DNA from: Stygiobacter sp043807765
GTDB lineage: Bacteria; Bacteroidota; Ignavibacteria; Ignavibacteriales; Melioribacteraceae
Assembly (NCBI GenBank): GCA_043807765.1
Contig: JAZDFQ010000066.1
Span: 1 to 64,000 of the forward strand
DNA: 64,000 nt
Direction: 5' to 3'
Shown: piece by piece, positions 1-8,544 of the stretch
Position numbering within the stretch: the stretch's first letter is position 1
How the letters are laid out: each line of letters starts with the position of its first letter
Notes under the pieces: model-generated
Seen by the model: only the letters and a program-made list of their open reading frames with translations
Database searches by the model: none
What the model was told of the DNA's origin: nothing
Made by a program: the position numbers and the translations under genes

Positions 1-239
1 TAGTGCGTGACTTCCGGTTCTTTCTCATATTTTGCTATTTCACTATATTGGAAATGAAAAAAGTTCGAAGCCGAAAAGAATAATCGTACTTGGAAACTCT
101 TAAGAGTTTTATTGGGTCGGTAGCCATGGACTTTCTCGTAATCGTTTCGTAAAATATTGGTCATGTTGGATGTGGAGTCCATACATACTCCATACATTCA
201 GCGGTAAAATCAGAGTGACATTTCAAACTTACAGAAACA
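1..239. other. No recognised gene before the tRNA
   Basis: Both strands carry only short, stop-broken frames here and none has family character. The start of the window cuts whatever lies upstream, so the end of a neighbouring gene or a control region could be present unseen. Confidence 0.5.
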
Positions 240-240
240 A

Positions 241-273
241 AAAAGCCCCAAAACAAAGTGTTTTGAGGCTTTT
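241..273 (-). terminator. Intrinsic terminator of tRNA-Thr
   Basis: A 14-bp stem with one mismatch (arms 241-254 and 260-273, five-base loop) begins two bases beyond the tRNA CCA end. Read on the minus strand it is followed by a run of T residues, the form of a Rho-independent terminator for the tRNA transcript. Confidence 0.8.
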
Positions 274-274
274 G

Positions 275-350
275 TGGAGCTGGCGATGGGACTCGAACCC
301 GCAACCTGCTGATTACAAGTCAGCTGCTCTACCAGTTGAGCTACGCCAGC
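275..350 (-). tRNA. tRNA-Thr (anticodon TGT)
   Basis: The reverse complement folds as a 76-nt cloverleaf: a perfect 7-bp acceptor stem (GCTGGCG with CGCCAGC), a D arm with GGTA, a 5-bp anticodon stem GCTGA/TCAGC around loop CTTGTAA, and a T loop TTCGAGT. The anticodon TGT reads threonine ACA codons. The 3' CCA is encoded. The T stem has one C-A mismatch and one G-T wobble but is otherwise regular. A terminator follows directly. Confidence 0.95.
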
Positions 351-454
351 ATTTAAGTACTTTCAAAATTGCGTGGCAAATCTAACATAAAATCCCAATA
401 CTGCGCAATAATTCAAGGTGTATTCAACAAGAAAAATTAATCATTTCTAATTTC

Positions 455-462
455 TATCTTTG
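455..462 (+). promoter_or_regulatory. TAnnTTTG -7 promoter box for the RNA methyltransferase
   Basis: TATCTTTG fits the -7 element TAnnTTTG known for Bacteroidota primary sigma factor. It ends 19 bases before the ATG at 482, which would give a short leader containing AGGA. I see no clear -33 TTTG partner. Confidence 0.45.
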
Positions 463-481
463 TCCAAAACTTTTAGGAAAA

Positions 482-1246
482 ATGACCAGAGCGGAACTAA
501 AATATTACGCTTCCTTAACCACGAAGAAGAACCGAATCGAAGAATCTAAATTCTTGGTTGAAGGAATAAAACTAATTGATGAAGCATTGTCCTCAGGATT
601 CTATTGTGAAGCGCTTCTTTATTCAAATGCTGTCAATATAAACGAGGAAGATTTTATCGATTCAATCCGGAAAAAAGTTTTGCGGATTGAAGAAGTTAAA
701 CATGATGATCTTGAGCGGCTGGCCGATACAAAAACCCCTCAACAAGTGATAGCAGTTTTCTATAATGATGATAACAATAAGGAACTTAGTGGGGATTTAA
801 TAGTTGCACTGGAAAATATTAACGATCCGGGAAATCTGGGAACTATAATAAGAAATAGCGATTGGTTTGGTGTTGAGACAATTCTTCTTAGCGAAAACTG
901 TTCGGAAATTTTTAGTCCAAAAGTAATAAGAGCTTCGGCAGGCTCAGTTTTTCATGTTAATCTTATAGAAAGCAAAAATTTTTATGATGAATTAACCGAA
1001 CTTAAGGTGAAGAATTATCAAATATATTGCGCCGATCTTTCCGGCGAAGATATTTATTCCTTTCAGAAGGAAACGAAATCAGTACTGGTAATGGCTAACG
1101 AATCTCACGGTCCGACGAAAGAATTACTGAACCTTTGCAATACTAAAATTACGATTCCAAGAAAAGGCAAAGCTGAATCGCTAAATGTTGCAAACGCTTC
1201 TGCAATAATTTTATCTGAATTAACGAAAAAAAAACCTCTTTCGTAA
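482..1246 (+). CDS. SpoU/TrmH-family RNA methyltransferase
   Basis: The protein (254 aa) is an S-adenosylmethionine-dependent RNA 2'-O-methyltransferase of the SpoU (SPOUT) class, probably acting on rRNA. An N-terminal L30e-like substrate-binding part (about 1-100) is followed by the knotted catalytic domain with the three class motifs: NINDPGNLGTIIRN, an ANESHGP segment and the C-terminal IPRKGKAESLNVANASAI loop that forms the cofactor knot. The length is usual for the family. The ATG at 482 has AGGA just upstream and a good -7 box. Whether it is the 23S G2251 enzyme (RlmB) or a TsnR-like relative cannot be decided by eye, so no symbol is given. It converges on the HU gene through a shared terminator. 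Confidence 0.9.
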   Translation: MTRAELKYYASLTTKKNRIEESKFLVEGIKLIDEALSSGFYCEALLYSNAVNINEEDFIDSIRKKVLRIEEVKHDDLERLADTKTPQQVIAVFYNDDNNKELSGDLIVALENINDPGNLGTIIRNSDWFGVETILLSENCSEIFSPKVIRASAGSVFHVNLIESKNFYDELTELKVKNYQIYCADLSGEDIYSFQKETKSVLVMANESHGPTKELLNLCNTKITIPRKGKAESLNVANASAIILSELTKKKPLS

Positions 1247-1259
1247 AGAAAGAGGTTTT
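1231..1259. terminator. Bidirectional terminator between methyltransferase and HU gene
   Basis: A 12-bp stem (arms 1231-1242 and 1248-1259, sequence AAAACCTCTTTC and its complement) has A residues on its left and T residues in its right arm, so it can end transcription from both sides. The stem overlaps the last codons of the methyltransferase gene. Confidence 0.75.
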
Positions 1260-1296
1260 AAAAAACAACATCTATGAAGATGACTAATTGTAAATG

Positions 1297-1584
1297 TTAT
1301 TTCTTTTTTGCCGGAGCAATTGCATCCTTAGCTTGTTTTGCAACTCTAAATTTTACAACTTTTTTAGCTGCAATCTTAATTGTTTCACCGGTTTTTGGAT
1401 TTCTGCCCATTCTTGCTTTTCTGTCAACTAGAACAAGTTTGCCTAATCCAGGAATAACAAAACCTTTTTTAGCTTCTTTGTAAGCAAGTGTTACAAATTC
1501 ATCTAAGAATTCGCCGGTAGCCTTTTTGGTAAGACCAGATTTTGTAGCCATGTGTGTTAAGATTTGTCCTTTTGTCATTGCCAT
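1297..1584 (-). CDS. HU-family DNA-binding protein
   Basis: This 95-aa protein is a histone-like nucleoid protein of the HU/IHF family. It shows the N-terminal helical dimer part (MTKGQILTHMATKSGL) and the beta arm around GKLVLVDRKARMGRNPKTGE, whose RxGRNPxTGE signature is typical of HU and carries the minor-groove contact region, then a Lys/Ala-rich end. It should bind and bend DNA without much sequence preference. The ATG at 1584 has AAGGGC upstream. The gene stands alone and ends at a terminator shared with the methyltransferase. IHF-like specificity is less likely because no partner gene is nearby. Confidence 0.93.
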   Translation of the reverse strand: MAMTKGQILTHMATKSGLTKKATGEFLDEFVTLAYKEAKKGFVIPGLGKLVLVDRKARMGRNPKTGETIKIAAKKVVKFRVAKQAKDAIAPAKKK

Positions 1585-1734
1585 AGTTTTAGCCCTTTAT
1601 TTTTTGGTGAATAAGTTCGCATGAAAATTAGTATTTTTTTAATATAAAACAAACATTTATTGTCTTGTTAATACAACAATTGATTAAGAGCAAAGAGCTA
1701 GATAAATCAATAGATACACAGCTGAAATTGCTTT

Positions 1735-3837
1735 ATGAAATACAAACAGAATGAGTTCTCTATGTCGCGAAATCGAATTACACTTTCAGAAAAACTAAAG
1801 TACTGCTCTCTAATTTTTTCTCTTATAATATTTTTCAACCAGCAAAGCTTTGGGCAAATAAGCAAAAAATCTTTAGCAAAAACCGATTCAACTAAATCCG
1901 GGAATTCAATTCTTGCTGATACAACAAAACCATCTCTTCCGAAAATTTCTCTTAAAGCAGTTAGACCTAGTTCGCTATTGCCAAATTCTTTTAGTGGAAA
2001 TACTATTCATAAAAATAAATTGGAATCTGTTGATTACAGATTCGCGGAAGATTTTTTGAATGAGTTTCCCGGAGTATTCTTAAAAAAACTTGACAACGGC
2101 GGCGCACCGACTGAAGTTAGCTTTTACGGATTGGATTGTAGATCAACAGTTGTTCTTAATGATGGAATTAATGTAACTAACAGACTAACAAATTTTGCAG
2201 ATCTCCATCTATTCCAATCGGAAAGCATTGATTCTATTGAGGTTTTACCGCTTTCGCGCGGATTTCTGTATAACCATTCCGGCGTTACAGCAATTAATTT
2301 TATTTCAAGAGTACCGGCAAGCAATCACCCATACTCAAGATTAAAATACTACCAAGCACCGGCTGGTGAAGGATTAATCGATGGAATTTTCAATATAGCC
2401 CCATTCAAAAAGTTGAATACTTACATTGAACTTACCAACCATGGTGCGGATGCTTATTTTAAAAACAGCAATTTCTCTACTTGGATGGGAAACATACGGA
2501 TGGATTATTTTCTTTCGCAGATTGCAACGATACGGTTGAACTATAAGCATACTAAATCAACCACTGCATTGAATGGTGGAGTTGACGTTGAGGCAACACA
2601 TAATAATTATCCTACTGTTTCAATTGATGAGCTGATTTATGACAATCAATATGCATCAGTCCGGTTTTTGAACAGATACGTGACTGCAACATATAATTTT
2701 TTCTCTGCCTCTTTGTTCTCTAAATTGATTACGAATTCTCCAACCGAGATTTCATTTTACTATAAAGATGATCTTTCCGAGTTCCGGCAAAATATCAGCG
2801 GATCAATACAAGAGAGTGTTTTGCCGGTTTCGCACAATAATCAATCGGCCACGCTTGGCGGACGATTGAGGCAAGATTTCTCTACTGACTTTTTTGATTT
2901 CACTTCGATTTCCGGTTTTGAGAGAAGCCGTTTTAATTCTCCATTGTTCGAAAAAGAAATTACCCAAACGATCTTTTCAACTTCTGCAGTAGCTGCTTTA
3001 ATATTAGCAGACGATTTTATTTTGCCATCCGGATTTATCAAATATCAAAATATTTCACAGAAAAGTTTTTTAGGCTTTGGTGCTGATGCGATTATAAGAA
3101 TTAACGATGCTGTTTCAATTTATGCCGGATTATCCCACTTCGAGCAGCCAATTACGCCACTAGAAAAACGTTTTTTGCTAAACAGCAACATTAACGATAA
3201 GCAGCAAATCCAAGCTGCTGAGGTAAAAGCAACTTTCTCGTTTAATCCGGTTATTATTTCTTTAGATTATTTTATGGTGAAGAATGATAATGAGCTTGTA
3301 AGCGCTTTTGTTGAATCTACAGATAGAAACGATGCCGCATTTTTTGTTGATGCCGTGAACTCGGCGTCGCACGGTTTGTCACTTTGTGCAGATGTAAAAC
3401 TTTGGAAATTATCTTTTAGTACAAGCAGCACTTTCTATTTGTCGGAGGATGAAAGTACCCGTCGCGGGTTACCGAAATTTTATTCAACCGGCGGCGCTTA
3501 TTATATAGATACTCTTTTCAACAATAATCTAAAACTCAAAACCGGATTTAACTATTACAGCTATGGCTCACGATACGAGCAGCATTTCGATTTTGAAAAA
3601 GGAGTCTCCTCTTCATTTATTTACAACTCCATAAATGGTAGTTACTCGCAAATTAATGCATTAGAATTTACCCCATCCTTTCAAATTGACTTTTTCCTTG
3701 CCGGAAGAATCCAAGACAGTGCAATAATTTACTTTACATGGGAAAACCTTTTGAATTCGCAGTATATGGTTGTTCCATTTTACCCGGTTCGCCCAAGAGG
3801 ACTGCGTTTTGGGGTGGCGTGGGAATTCCTTGATTAG
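1735..3837 (+). CDS. TonB-dependent receptor-like outer-membrane protein
   Basis: The 700-aa protein starts with a long signal sequence (hydrophobic core about residues 27-38, likely cleavage near SFG/Q). A plug-like domain follows (about 95-200: FAEDFLNEFPGVFLKK, then VSFYGLDCRSTVVLNDGINV and SIDSIEVLPLSRGFLYNHSG), matching the order of TonB receptor plugs. The remainder is rich in alternating aromatic strands and ends GLRFGVAWEFLD, consistent with a beta-barrel closing strand. No TonB box or carboxypeptidase-like N-domain is evident. The substrate is unknown; a sugar or oligosaccharide is only suggested by the amylase gene downstream. The start could instead be ATG 1762; neither has a clear ribosome site. 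Confidence 0.75.
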   Translation: MKYKQNEFSMSRNRITLSEKLKYCSLIFSLIIFFNQQSFGQISKKSLAKTDSTKSGNSILADTTKPSLPKISLKAVRPSSLLPNSFSGNTIHKNKLESVDYRFAEDFLNEFPGVFLKKLDNGGAPTEVSFYGLDCRSTVVLNDGINVTNRLTNFADLHLFQSESIDSIEVLPLSRGFLYNHSGVTAINFISRVPASNHPYSRLKYYQAPAGEGLIDGIFNIAPFKKLNTYIELTNHGADAYFKNSNFSTWMGNIRMDYFLSQIATIRLNYKHTKSTTALNGGVDVEATHNNYPTVSIDELIYDNQYASVRFLNRYVTATYNFFSASLFSKLITNSPTEISFYYKDDLSEFRQNISGSIQESVLPVSHNNQSATLGGRLRQDFSTDFFDFTSISGFERSRFNSPLFEKEITQTIFSTSAVAALILADDFILPSGFIKYQNISQKSFLGFGADAIIRINDAVSIYAGLSHFEQPITPLEKRFLLNSNINDKQQIQAAEVKATFSFNPVIISLDYFMVKNDNELVSAFVESTDRNDAAFFVDAVNSASHGLSLCADVKLWKLSFSTSSTFYLSEDESTRRGLPKFYSTGGAYYIDTLFNNNLKLKTGFNYYSYGSRYEQHFDFEKGVSSSFIYNSINGSYSQINALEFTPSFQIDFFLAGRIQDSAIIYFTWENLLNSQYMVVPFYPVRPRGLRFGVAWEFLD

Positions 3838-3844
3838 CATAGGG

Positions 3845-3860
3845 TAACTTACCTAAGTTA
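3845..3860. promoter_or_regulatory. 7-2-7 palindrome upstream of the amylase gene
   Basis: TAACTTA-CC-TAAGTTA is a perfect dyad with two-base spacer, ending 31 bases before the amylase ATG. The size and place suit an operator for a dimeric regulator; no regulator gene is adjacent, so this is an inference from symmetry only. Confidence 0.35.
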
Positions 3861-3891
3861 GTCCCCGAAGATATTTCAAATACGAGGCACT

Positions 3892-6762
3892 ATGAAAAGC
3901 AAAATGTTTGTTTTCGCATTACTATTTCCTTTTTTGATTATTGCGCAAACAGTTGTTACAACCACTCCACAATTTCCTAAGCAGACTGATATCATTACTC
4001 TTACGTTTGATGTTAAGAACGCAACTCATGCAAATAAAATTGCCGGCTATACCGGTGTCGTTTATGCGCATACAGGAGTAAATCTTAAATCGCAATCTGG
4101 AGCAATTACTAAATGGCAAAAAGTAATTGGTAATTGGGGCGATAACGCTGCTCAACCTCAACTGAGCAGATTAAGCGCGGATGTTTATCAAATCACAATC
4201 AGCAATCCGCGCAATTACTATAAAGTAACAGATGCAACTCAAAATATAGCAGAATTTTGTTTCGTACTTCGAAGTGCTGATGGTAAACAACAATCTGAAG
4301 ATATGTTTATTCCATTGTATGAATCCGGAATCTCGATTGTCTTTAACAAACCAACAGTAAATGTTTCATTTGGCGATCCGCTGCGCTCGCCGGTTTTTGT
4401 TAAGCCGGGTGGAACTGTTGATGTAGATGTTTCCGTTGCTGAAGTTGGAGCCAAAACAAAATCTGTAAAACTTTATGTTAACGGAACTGAAAAAGCTCAG
4501 AGCGCAACATCGGTTTTAAAGTATCAATTTGTTGCGAATAGTTTTCCGAGTGGGAATAACGAAGTGAAAGTTGTAGCGGTAGATTCAACCAATCAAAAAG
4601 ATTCTTCTTCTTTTGTGATAATGAGAAATCCCGCAATAAAAAATTTACCGCTTCCAGCCGGAAATCAAATTGGAATAAATAAAAGCTCCAATATTGTCGC
4701 TCTCTATGCACCTCAGAAAGAATTTGTGTATTTACTTTCTCAAGCTAATGATTGGAAAGTTGATACAACTTACTTTATGAATCGGTATGAACCAAAACCG
4801 GATAGCGTTATTTGGTGGGTAAATATGCCAATTTCGCTTTCAGGCAATGGTCATGCATTTCAATACTTGATTGATGGAACAATACGCGTTGCGGACCCGT
4901 ATTCGGAAATTATTCTAGATCCATCAAACGACTCTTCAATCCCATCAACAGTTTATCCTAATTTACCGGCGTATCCTTCCGGTAAAACTGAAAATGCGGT
5001 ATCATTCTATTCGTACGATAAATCTGCATATCCATGGAAGGTGAGCAAATTCACCCGACCGGAGAAAGAGAAACTTGTGATATATGAATTGTTAGTTCGC
5101 GATTTCACAAGCGCTCACACTTATAAAGCTCTTAAAGACAGTATAAGCTACTTGAAGAAAGTTGGAGTAAACGCAATTGAACTGATGCCGATAAACGAGT
5201 TTGAAGGAAACAACAGCTGGGGTTATAATCCATCATTTTATTTTGCAACCGATAAATATTATGGACCGGCAAATGAACTGAATGCGTTCATAGATGAATG
5301 CCATGCCAATGGAATTGCAGTATTGATGGACATTGTTCTTAATCATGCGTACGGTACAAACCCGATGGTTAGAATGTACTGGGATAGTTCTGTTGGTAAA
5401 CCGGCGGCAAATAATCCTTGGTTTAATCAGCAGTCTAACTTTGCCAACCCGGATGCACAATGGGGCTACGATTTCAATCATGAAAGTAAAGCAACGCAAT
5501 ATTTTGTTGATCGACTGCTTCAATACTGGTTAACCGAATTTAAGTTCGACGGTTTCAGGTTCGATTTTACAAAAGGAATTGGCAATAACTACAAATCAAT
5601 GTCCGATTCATGGGGCAGCAACTACGATGCAGATAGAATTCGTTTGCTGAAGAGAATGGTTAACAAAGCTTGGTCTTACGATCCAACTGCAATCATGATC
5701 TTCGAGCATCTTGCAGTTAACTTAGAAGAAAAAGAATTGGCAGACGCCGGCATTCTTCTTTGGGGAAACATGAACTCTACTTACAACGAAGCAACAATGG
5801 GCTACAACGATTCGGGCAAATCGAACTTCGAAGGTATTTCCTATAAATCACGCGGATGGACAAAACCGAATTTAGTCGGCTACATGGAAAGCCACGACGA
5901 AGAAAGATTGATGTATAAAAATCTTACTTACGGAAATGGAAGCGGCTCTTACAGTGTAAAAAATATTCCTACAGCTTTGCAGAGAATGAAAACGGCGGGC
6001 GCGTTTTTCTTTACTGTTCCCGGACCAAAAATGATCTGGCAGTTTGGTGAACTCGGTTACGATTATTCTATTGATTACAATGGAAGACTTGGAGTTAAAC
6101 CGGTTAAGTGGGATTATCTTACAAACATTGATAGAAGCCGCTTGATGAAAACTTGGAATGCTCTAATCAAATTGAAAAAAGATTATCCGGCATTTTCCAG
6201 CAGCGATTTTAGAATGAGTGTAAGCGGTTATTTAAAGAGAATGTGGATAAATCATTCCAGCATGAATGTAGTAGTAATTGCAAATTTTGCTGTAGCTACC
6301 GATACAATGCTTCCGGAATTTCAGAACACGGGCAAATGGTATAACTATTTTACCGGCGAAGAATTAAATGTTGATAATGTTGATATGCCTATTACGCTTG
6401 AGCCGGGTGAATTTAGAATTTATACAACAGTTAAATTGCCAACACCGGAACAAGGAATTCTTCTAGGAGTTGATCAATCGGATATATTGCCGACACAGTT
6501 AAAACTGGAGCAGAATTTCCCAAATCCATTTAATCCGGAAACGATTATCAGTTATCAAATTGCAAAGGCAAGTCAAGTTTCGTTAAAAGTCTTTGATCTG
6601 CTAGGAAGAGAAGTTGAAACATTGGTCAATGAATTCAAACCAGCGGGTAATTACAATTCTCAATTCTCAATTCGGAATTCTCAATACTCTTCCGGAATTT
6701 ATTTTTACCGCTTGAAAGCGGGCGAGTTTAACGAAACTAAAAAGATGATTCTGTTGAAGTAA
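3892..6762 (+). CDS. Secreted GH13 alpha-amylase-family enzyme with T9SS sorting domain
   Basis: The 956-aa protein has a signal peptide (to about residue 19), N-terminal beta-sandwich domains including a CBM48/early-set-like part (about 250-360), a GH13 barrel from about 395, and a T9SS type A sorting domain in the last ~85 residues (NFPNPFNP ... GIYFYRLKAGEF ... KKMILLK). GH13 regions are visible: DIVLNHAYG near 480, GFRFDF with nucleophile D558, IFEHL with acid/base E605, and MESHDEE with D669. It should cleave alpha-glucans outside the cell or at the cell surface. GAGG lies before the ATG. The exact specificity (amylase, pullulanase or branching-like) is not decided by sequence reading. 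Confidence 0.88.
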   Translation: MKSKMFVFALLFPFLIIAQTVVTTTPQFPKQTDIITLTFDVKNATHANKIAGYTGVVYAHTGVNLKSQSGAITKWQKVIGNWGDNAAQPQLSRLSADVYQITISNPRNYYKVTDATQNIAEFCFVLRSADGKQQSEDMFIPLYESGISIVFNKPTVNVSFGDPLRSPVFVKPGGTVDVDVSVAEVGAKTKSVKLYVNGTEKAQSATSVLKYQFVANSFPSGNNEVKVVAVDSTNQKDSSSFVIMRNPAIKNLPLPAGNQIGINKSSNIVALYAPQKEFVYLLSQANDWKVDTTYFMNRYEPKPDSVIWWVNMPISLSGNGHAFQYLIDGTIRVADPYSEIILDPSNDSSIPSTVYPNLPAYPSGKTENAVSFYSYDKSAYPWKVSKFTRPEKEKLVIYELLVRDFTSAHTYKALKDSISYLKKVGVNAIELMPINEFEGNNSWGYNPSFYFATDKYYGPANELNAFIDECHANGIAVLMDIVLNHAYGTNPMVRMYWDSSVGKPAANNPWFNQQSNFANPDAQWGYDFNHESKATQYFVDRLLQYWLTEFKFDGFRFDFTKGIGNNYKSMSDSWGSNYDADRIRLLKRMVNKAWSYDPTAIMIFEHLAVNLEEKELADAGILLWGNMNSTYNEATMGYNDSGKSNFEGISYKSRGWTKPNLVGYMESHDEERLMYKNLTYGNGSGSYSVKNIPTALQRMKTAGAFFFTVPGPKMIWQFGELGYDYSIDYNGRLGVKPVKWDYLTNIDRSRLMKTWNALIKLKKDYPAFSSSDFRMSVSGYLKRMWINHSSMNVVVIANFAVATDTMLPEFQNTGKWYNYFTGEELNVDNVDMPITLEPGEFRIYTTVKLPTPEQGILLGVDQSDILPTQLKLEQNFPNPFNPETIISYQIAKASQVSLKVFDLLGREVETLVNEFKPAGNYNSQFSIRNSQYSSGIYFYRLKAGEFNETKKMILLK

Positions 6763-6802
6763 TTGGGATTTGGAGTTAACCTTTATAAGGCGGAAATTTT
6801 TG

Positions 6803-6833
6803 AAAGCCCCGGCGTAGCTAGTCGGGGCTTTTT
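6803..6833 (+). terminator. Intrinsic terminator after the amylase gene
   Basis: Stem AAAGCCCCG/CGGGGCTTT (arms 6803-6811 and 6823-6831) is followed by T residues. It separates the amylase transcript from aroK. Confidence 0.8.
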
Positions 6834-6922
6834 ATTGCCCGAACTATACTTTTTTAAAACACAACTCTTATTTTCTTTTCAGATTAATTATATTGAACCG
6901 GTAAACAGAGCGCTCCGTTACA

Positions 6923-7465
6923 ATGAGAATTTTTTTAACCGGATTTATGACTAGCGGCAAAAGTACAATTGGACCGATACTTGCCAATGTACTCGGTCTT
7001 GAGTTCTTTGATTTGGACAGAGTAATCGAAGATGAGGAACAGCTTTCGGTTGTAGAGATATTTGAAAAGCATGGCGAGCATTATTTTCGTGAGGCGGAAT
7101 CTAAAATTCTTAATAGATTAGCAGAGAAAGATAGAATTGTTATTTCTCTTGGCGGCGGAACTATTGCCAATCAGAATAATTTTGATATGATGAGGCAGAG
7201 CGGTAAAATTATTTACCTTAAAGTTTCGCCAAATACTTTGTATAAAAGATTAAAGCATAAAACTGATAGACCAATTTTTCGTGATTTGGTGCTAGGCAAT
7301 AACTCAGAAGAAGAATTTTTAAAACGAATAAAAGAGCTGCTAGAAAAAAGACGCGCTTTGTATGAGCGTGCCGATATTGTAATTGATACAGAGCTTACAC
7401 CGCTCGGCCAGACAGTTGACAGAATTGCAAAAAAAATTAAGTACATATTCCATGAAAAAAATTGA
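6923..7465 (+). CDS. aroK: Shikimate kinase
   Basis: This 180-aa enzyme phosphorylates shikimate to shikimate 3-phosphate in the pathway to chorismate and aromatic amino acids. It has the P-loop GFMTSGKST at residues 7-15, the shikimate-binding DLDRVIE near 31-37, FREAES with the conserved Arg, the SLGGGT motif near 76, and a lid-region Arg (KTDRPIF). The length is standard. Its last 14 bases overlap the start of aroB in another frame, so the two are probably translationally coupled. Start: ATG at 6923 matches the family N-terminus (MRIFLTGFM). Confidence 0.95.
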   Translation: MRIFLTGFMTSGKSTIGPILANVLGLEFFDLDRVIEDEEQLSVVEIFEKHGEHYFREAESKILNRLAEKDRIVISLGGGTIANQNNFDMMRQSGKIIYLKVSPNTLYKRLKHKTDRPIFRDLVLGNNSEEEFLKRIKELLEKRRALYERADIVIDTELTPLGQTVDRIAKKIKYIFHEKN

Positions 7466-8543
7466 AGTAAAAGCCTCGTCTAAAAGTTACCCGGTTTATG
7501 TTGGTAACAACATCATTTCTCAATTGCCGGAATTGATTGAAAAGCATGGTTTGCACAAAAATGTTTTCATTGTTGTAGATGAAAATGTTCTTGGCTACCA
7601 CCTTAAGAAAATAAAATCCTTAATTACCGAAAGAATGAGGAAGGTGGTGGTAGTTGAGTATGTTGCTAATGAGAAAAGCAAAAACAATAAATCGGTGGAA
7701 GAGTTTTACGATTGCTTAATTAAAAATGAGTTTGGAAGAGACACGCTGATTATCGCAATTGGCGGAGGAATAACCGGAGATATAGCCGGCTATGTTGCCT
7801 CAACTTTCAGCCGCGGTGTTCAATTCATTCAAGTACCTACAACTTTACTTGCGGCTGTTGACAGCTCAGTAGGAGGCAAGACCGGAATCAATTATGGAAA
7901 AACCAAAAACCTTATCGGAACATTCTATCAGCCGGAGTTTGTACTTGTTGATACATCTTTCTTGAAGACTTTGAAAGAGGAAGATGTTGTTTGCGGGTTA
8001 GGGGAAATTATTAAGTATGCTTATCTGGGTGATGATAAATTGTACTCAAGCTTTAGAAGTGAATTAAAGCAGATATTGAAGTTAAGTCCAAAGCCGACTA
8101 CTAAGACAATAGAAACTTGCATAAACATGAAGGCGTCTGTTGTTCAAGCAGATGAAATGGAAGGGGGACTGCGCAAAATCTTAAACCTCGGTCATACTTT
8201 TGCTCATGCAATTGAAGTTGAGCAAGATCATAAAATTAAACATGGACAGGCTGTAATCATTGGATTAACATGTGCGCTTTATCTTTCCCACTTCAAAGGA
8301 ATAATGAAAGCAGAAAAACTGGTGAAGTATATTTCTCTTCCATTGTTTTTGCAAGACAAAATCACATTGGATAAATGTAACGTAGAGAATATTTACAAAG
8401 TAATGCTTCGCGATAAAAAGGGAAGGAATGGTAAAACGAAATTTGTTCTTCTTTCCGAGCCCGGTATTCTTTATTTGGATATTGAAGCTGACAAAGATTT
8501 GGTAATTCAATCTCTTGAAGAAGGAATCTGTCACTTTATTTAA
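7452..8543 (+). CDS. aroB: 3-dehydroquinate synthase
   Basis: The 363-aa enzyme cyclises DAHP to 3-dehydroquinate, the second shikimate-pathway step, using NAD and a divalent metal. Visible signatures are GGGITGDIAGYVAS, the RGVQFIQVPTTLLAAVDSSVGGKTGIN block that binds cofactor and substrate, GLGEIIKYA, and the metal ligand motif GHTFAHAIE followed by HGQAV. The ATG at 7452 is chosen because the family begins about here (MKKIEVKASSKSYPVYVG); longer upstream reading only extends into aroK. The stop is one base before the next start, so aroK, aroB and the GHL10 gene form one unit. Confidence 0.95.
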   Translation: MKKIEVKASSKSYPVYVGNNIISQLPELIEKHGLHKNVFIVVDENVLGYHLKKIKSLITERMRKVVVVEYVANEKSKNNKSVEEFYDCLIKNEFGRDTLIIAIGGGITGDIAGYVASTFSRGVQFIQVPTTLLAAVDSSVGGKTGINYGKTKNLIGTFYQPEFVLVDTSFLKTLKEEDVVCGLGEIIKYAYLGDDKLYSSFRSELKQILKLSPKPTTKTIETCINMKASVVQADEMEGGLRKILNLGHTFAHAIEVEQDHKIKHGQAVIIGLTCALYLSHFKGIMKAEKLVKYISLPLFLQDKITLDKCNVENIYKVMLRDKKGRNGKTKFVLLSEPGILYLDIEADKDLVIQSLEEGICHFI

Positions 8544-8544
8544 T

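Noticed and set aside
1..239. Possible GIY-YIG or other gene remnant at the window start
   Set aside because: Short pieces looked faintly gene-like, but stops in every frame and no motif hold it up.
170..385. 71-aa plus-strand frame with PADYKSAALPVELRQ
   Set aside because: It is the antisense translation of tRNA-Thr and its terminator, a well-known false protein.
1274..1483. 69-aa plus-strand frame
   Set aside because: It is antisense to the HU gene, which has clear family motifs.
6763..6954. 63-aa frame after the amylase gene
   Set aside because: It runs through the terminator and into the aroK start in another frame; no coding character.
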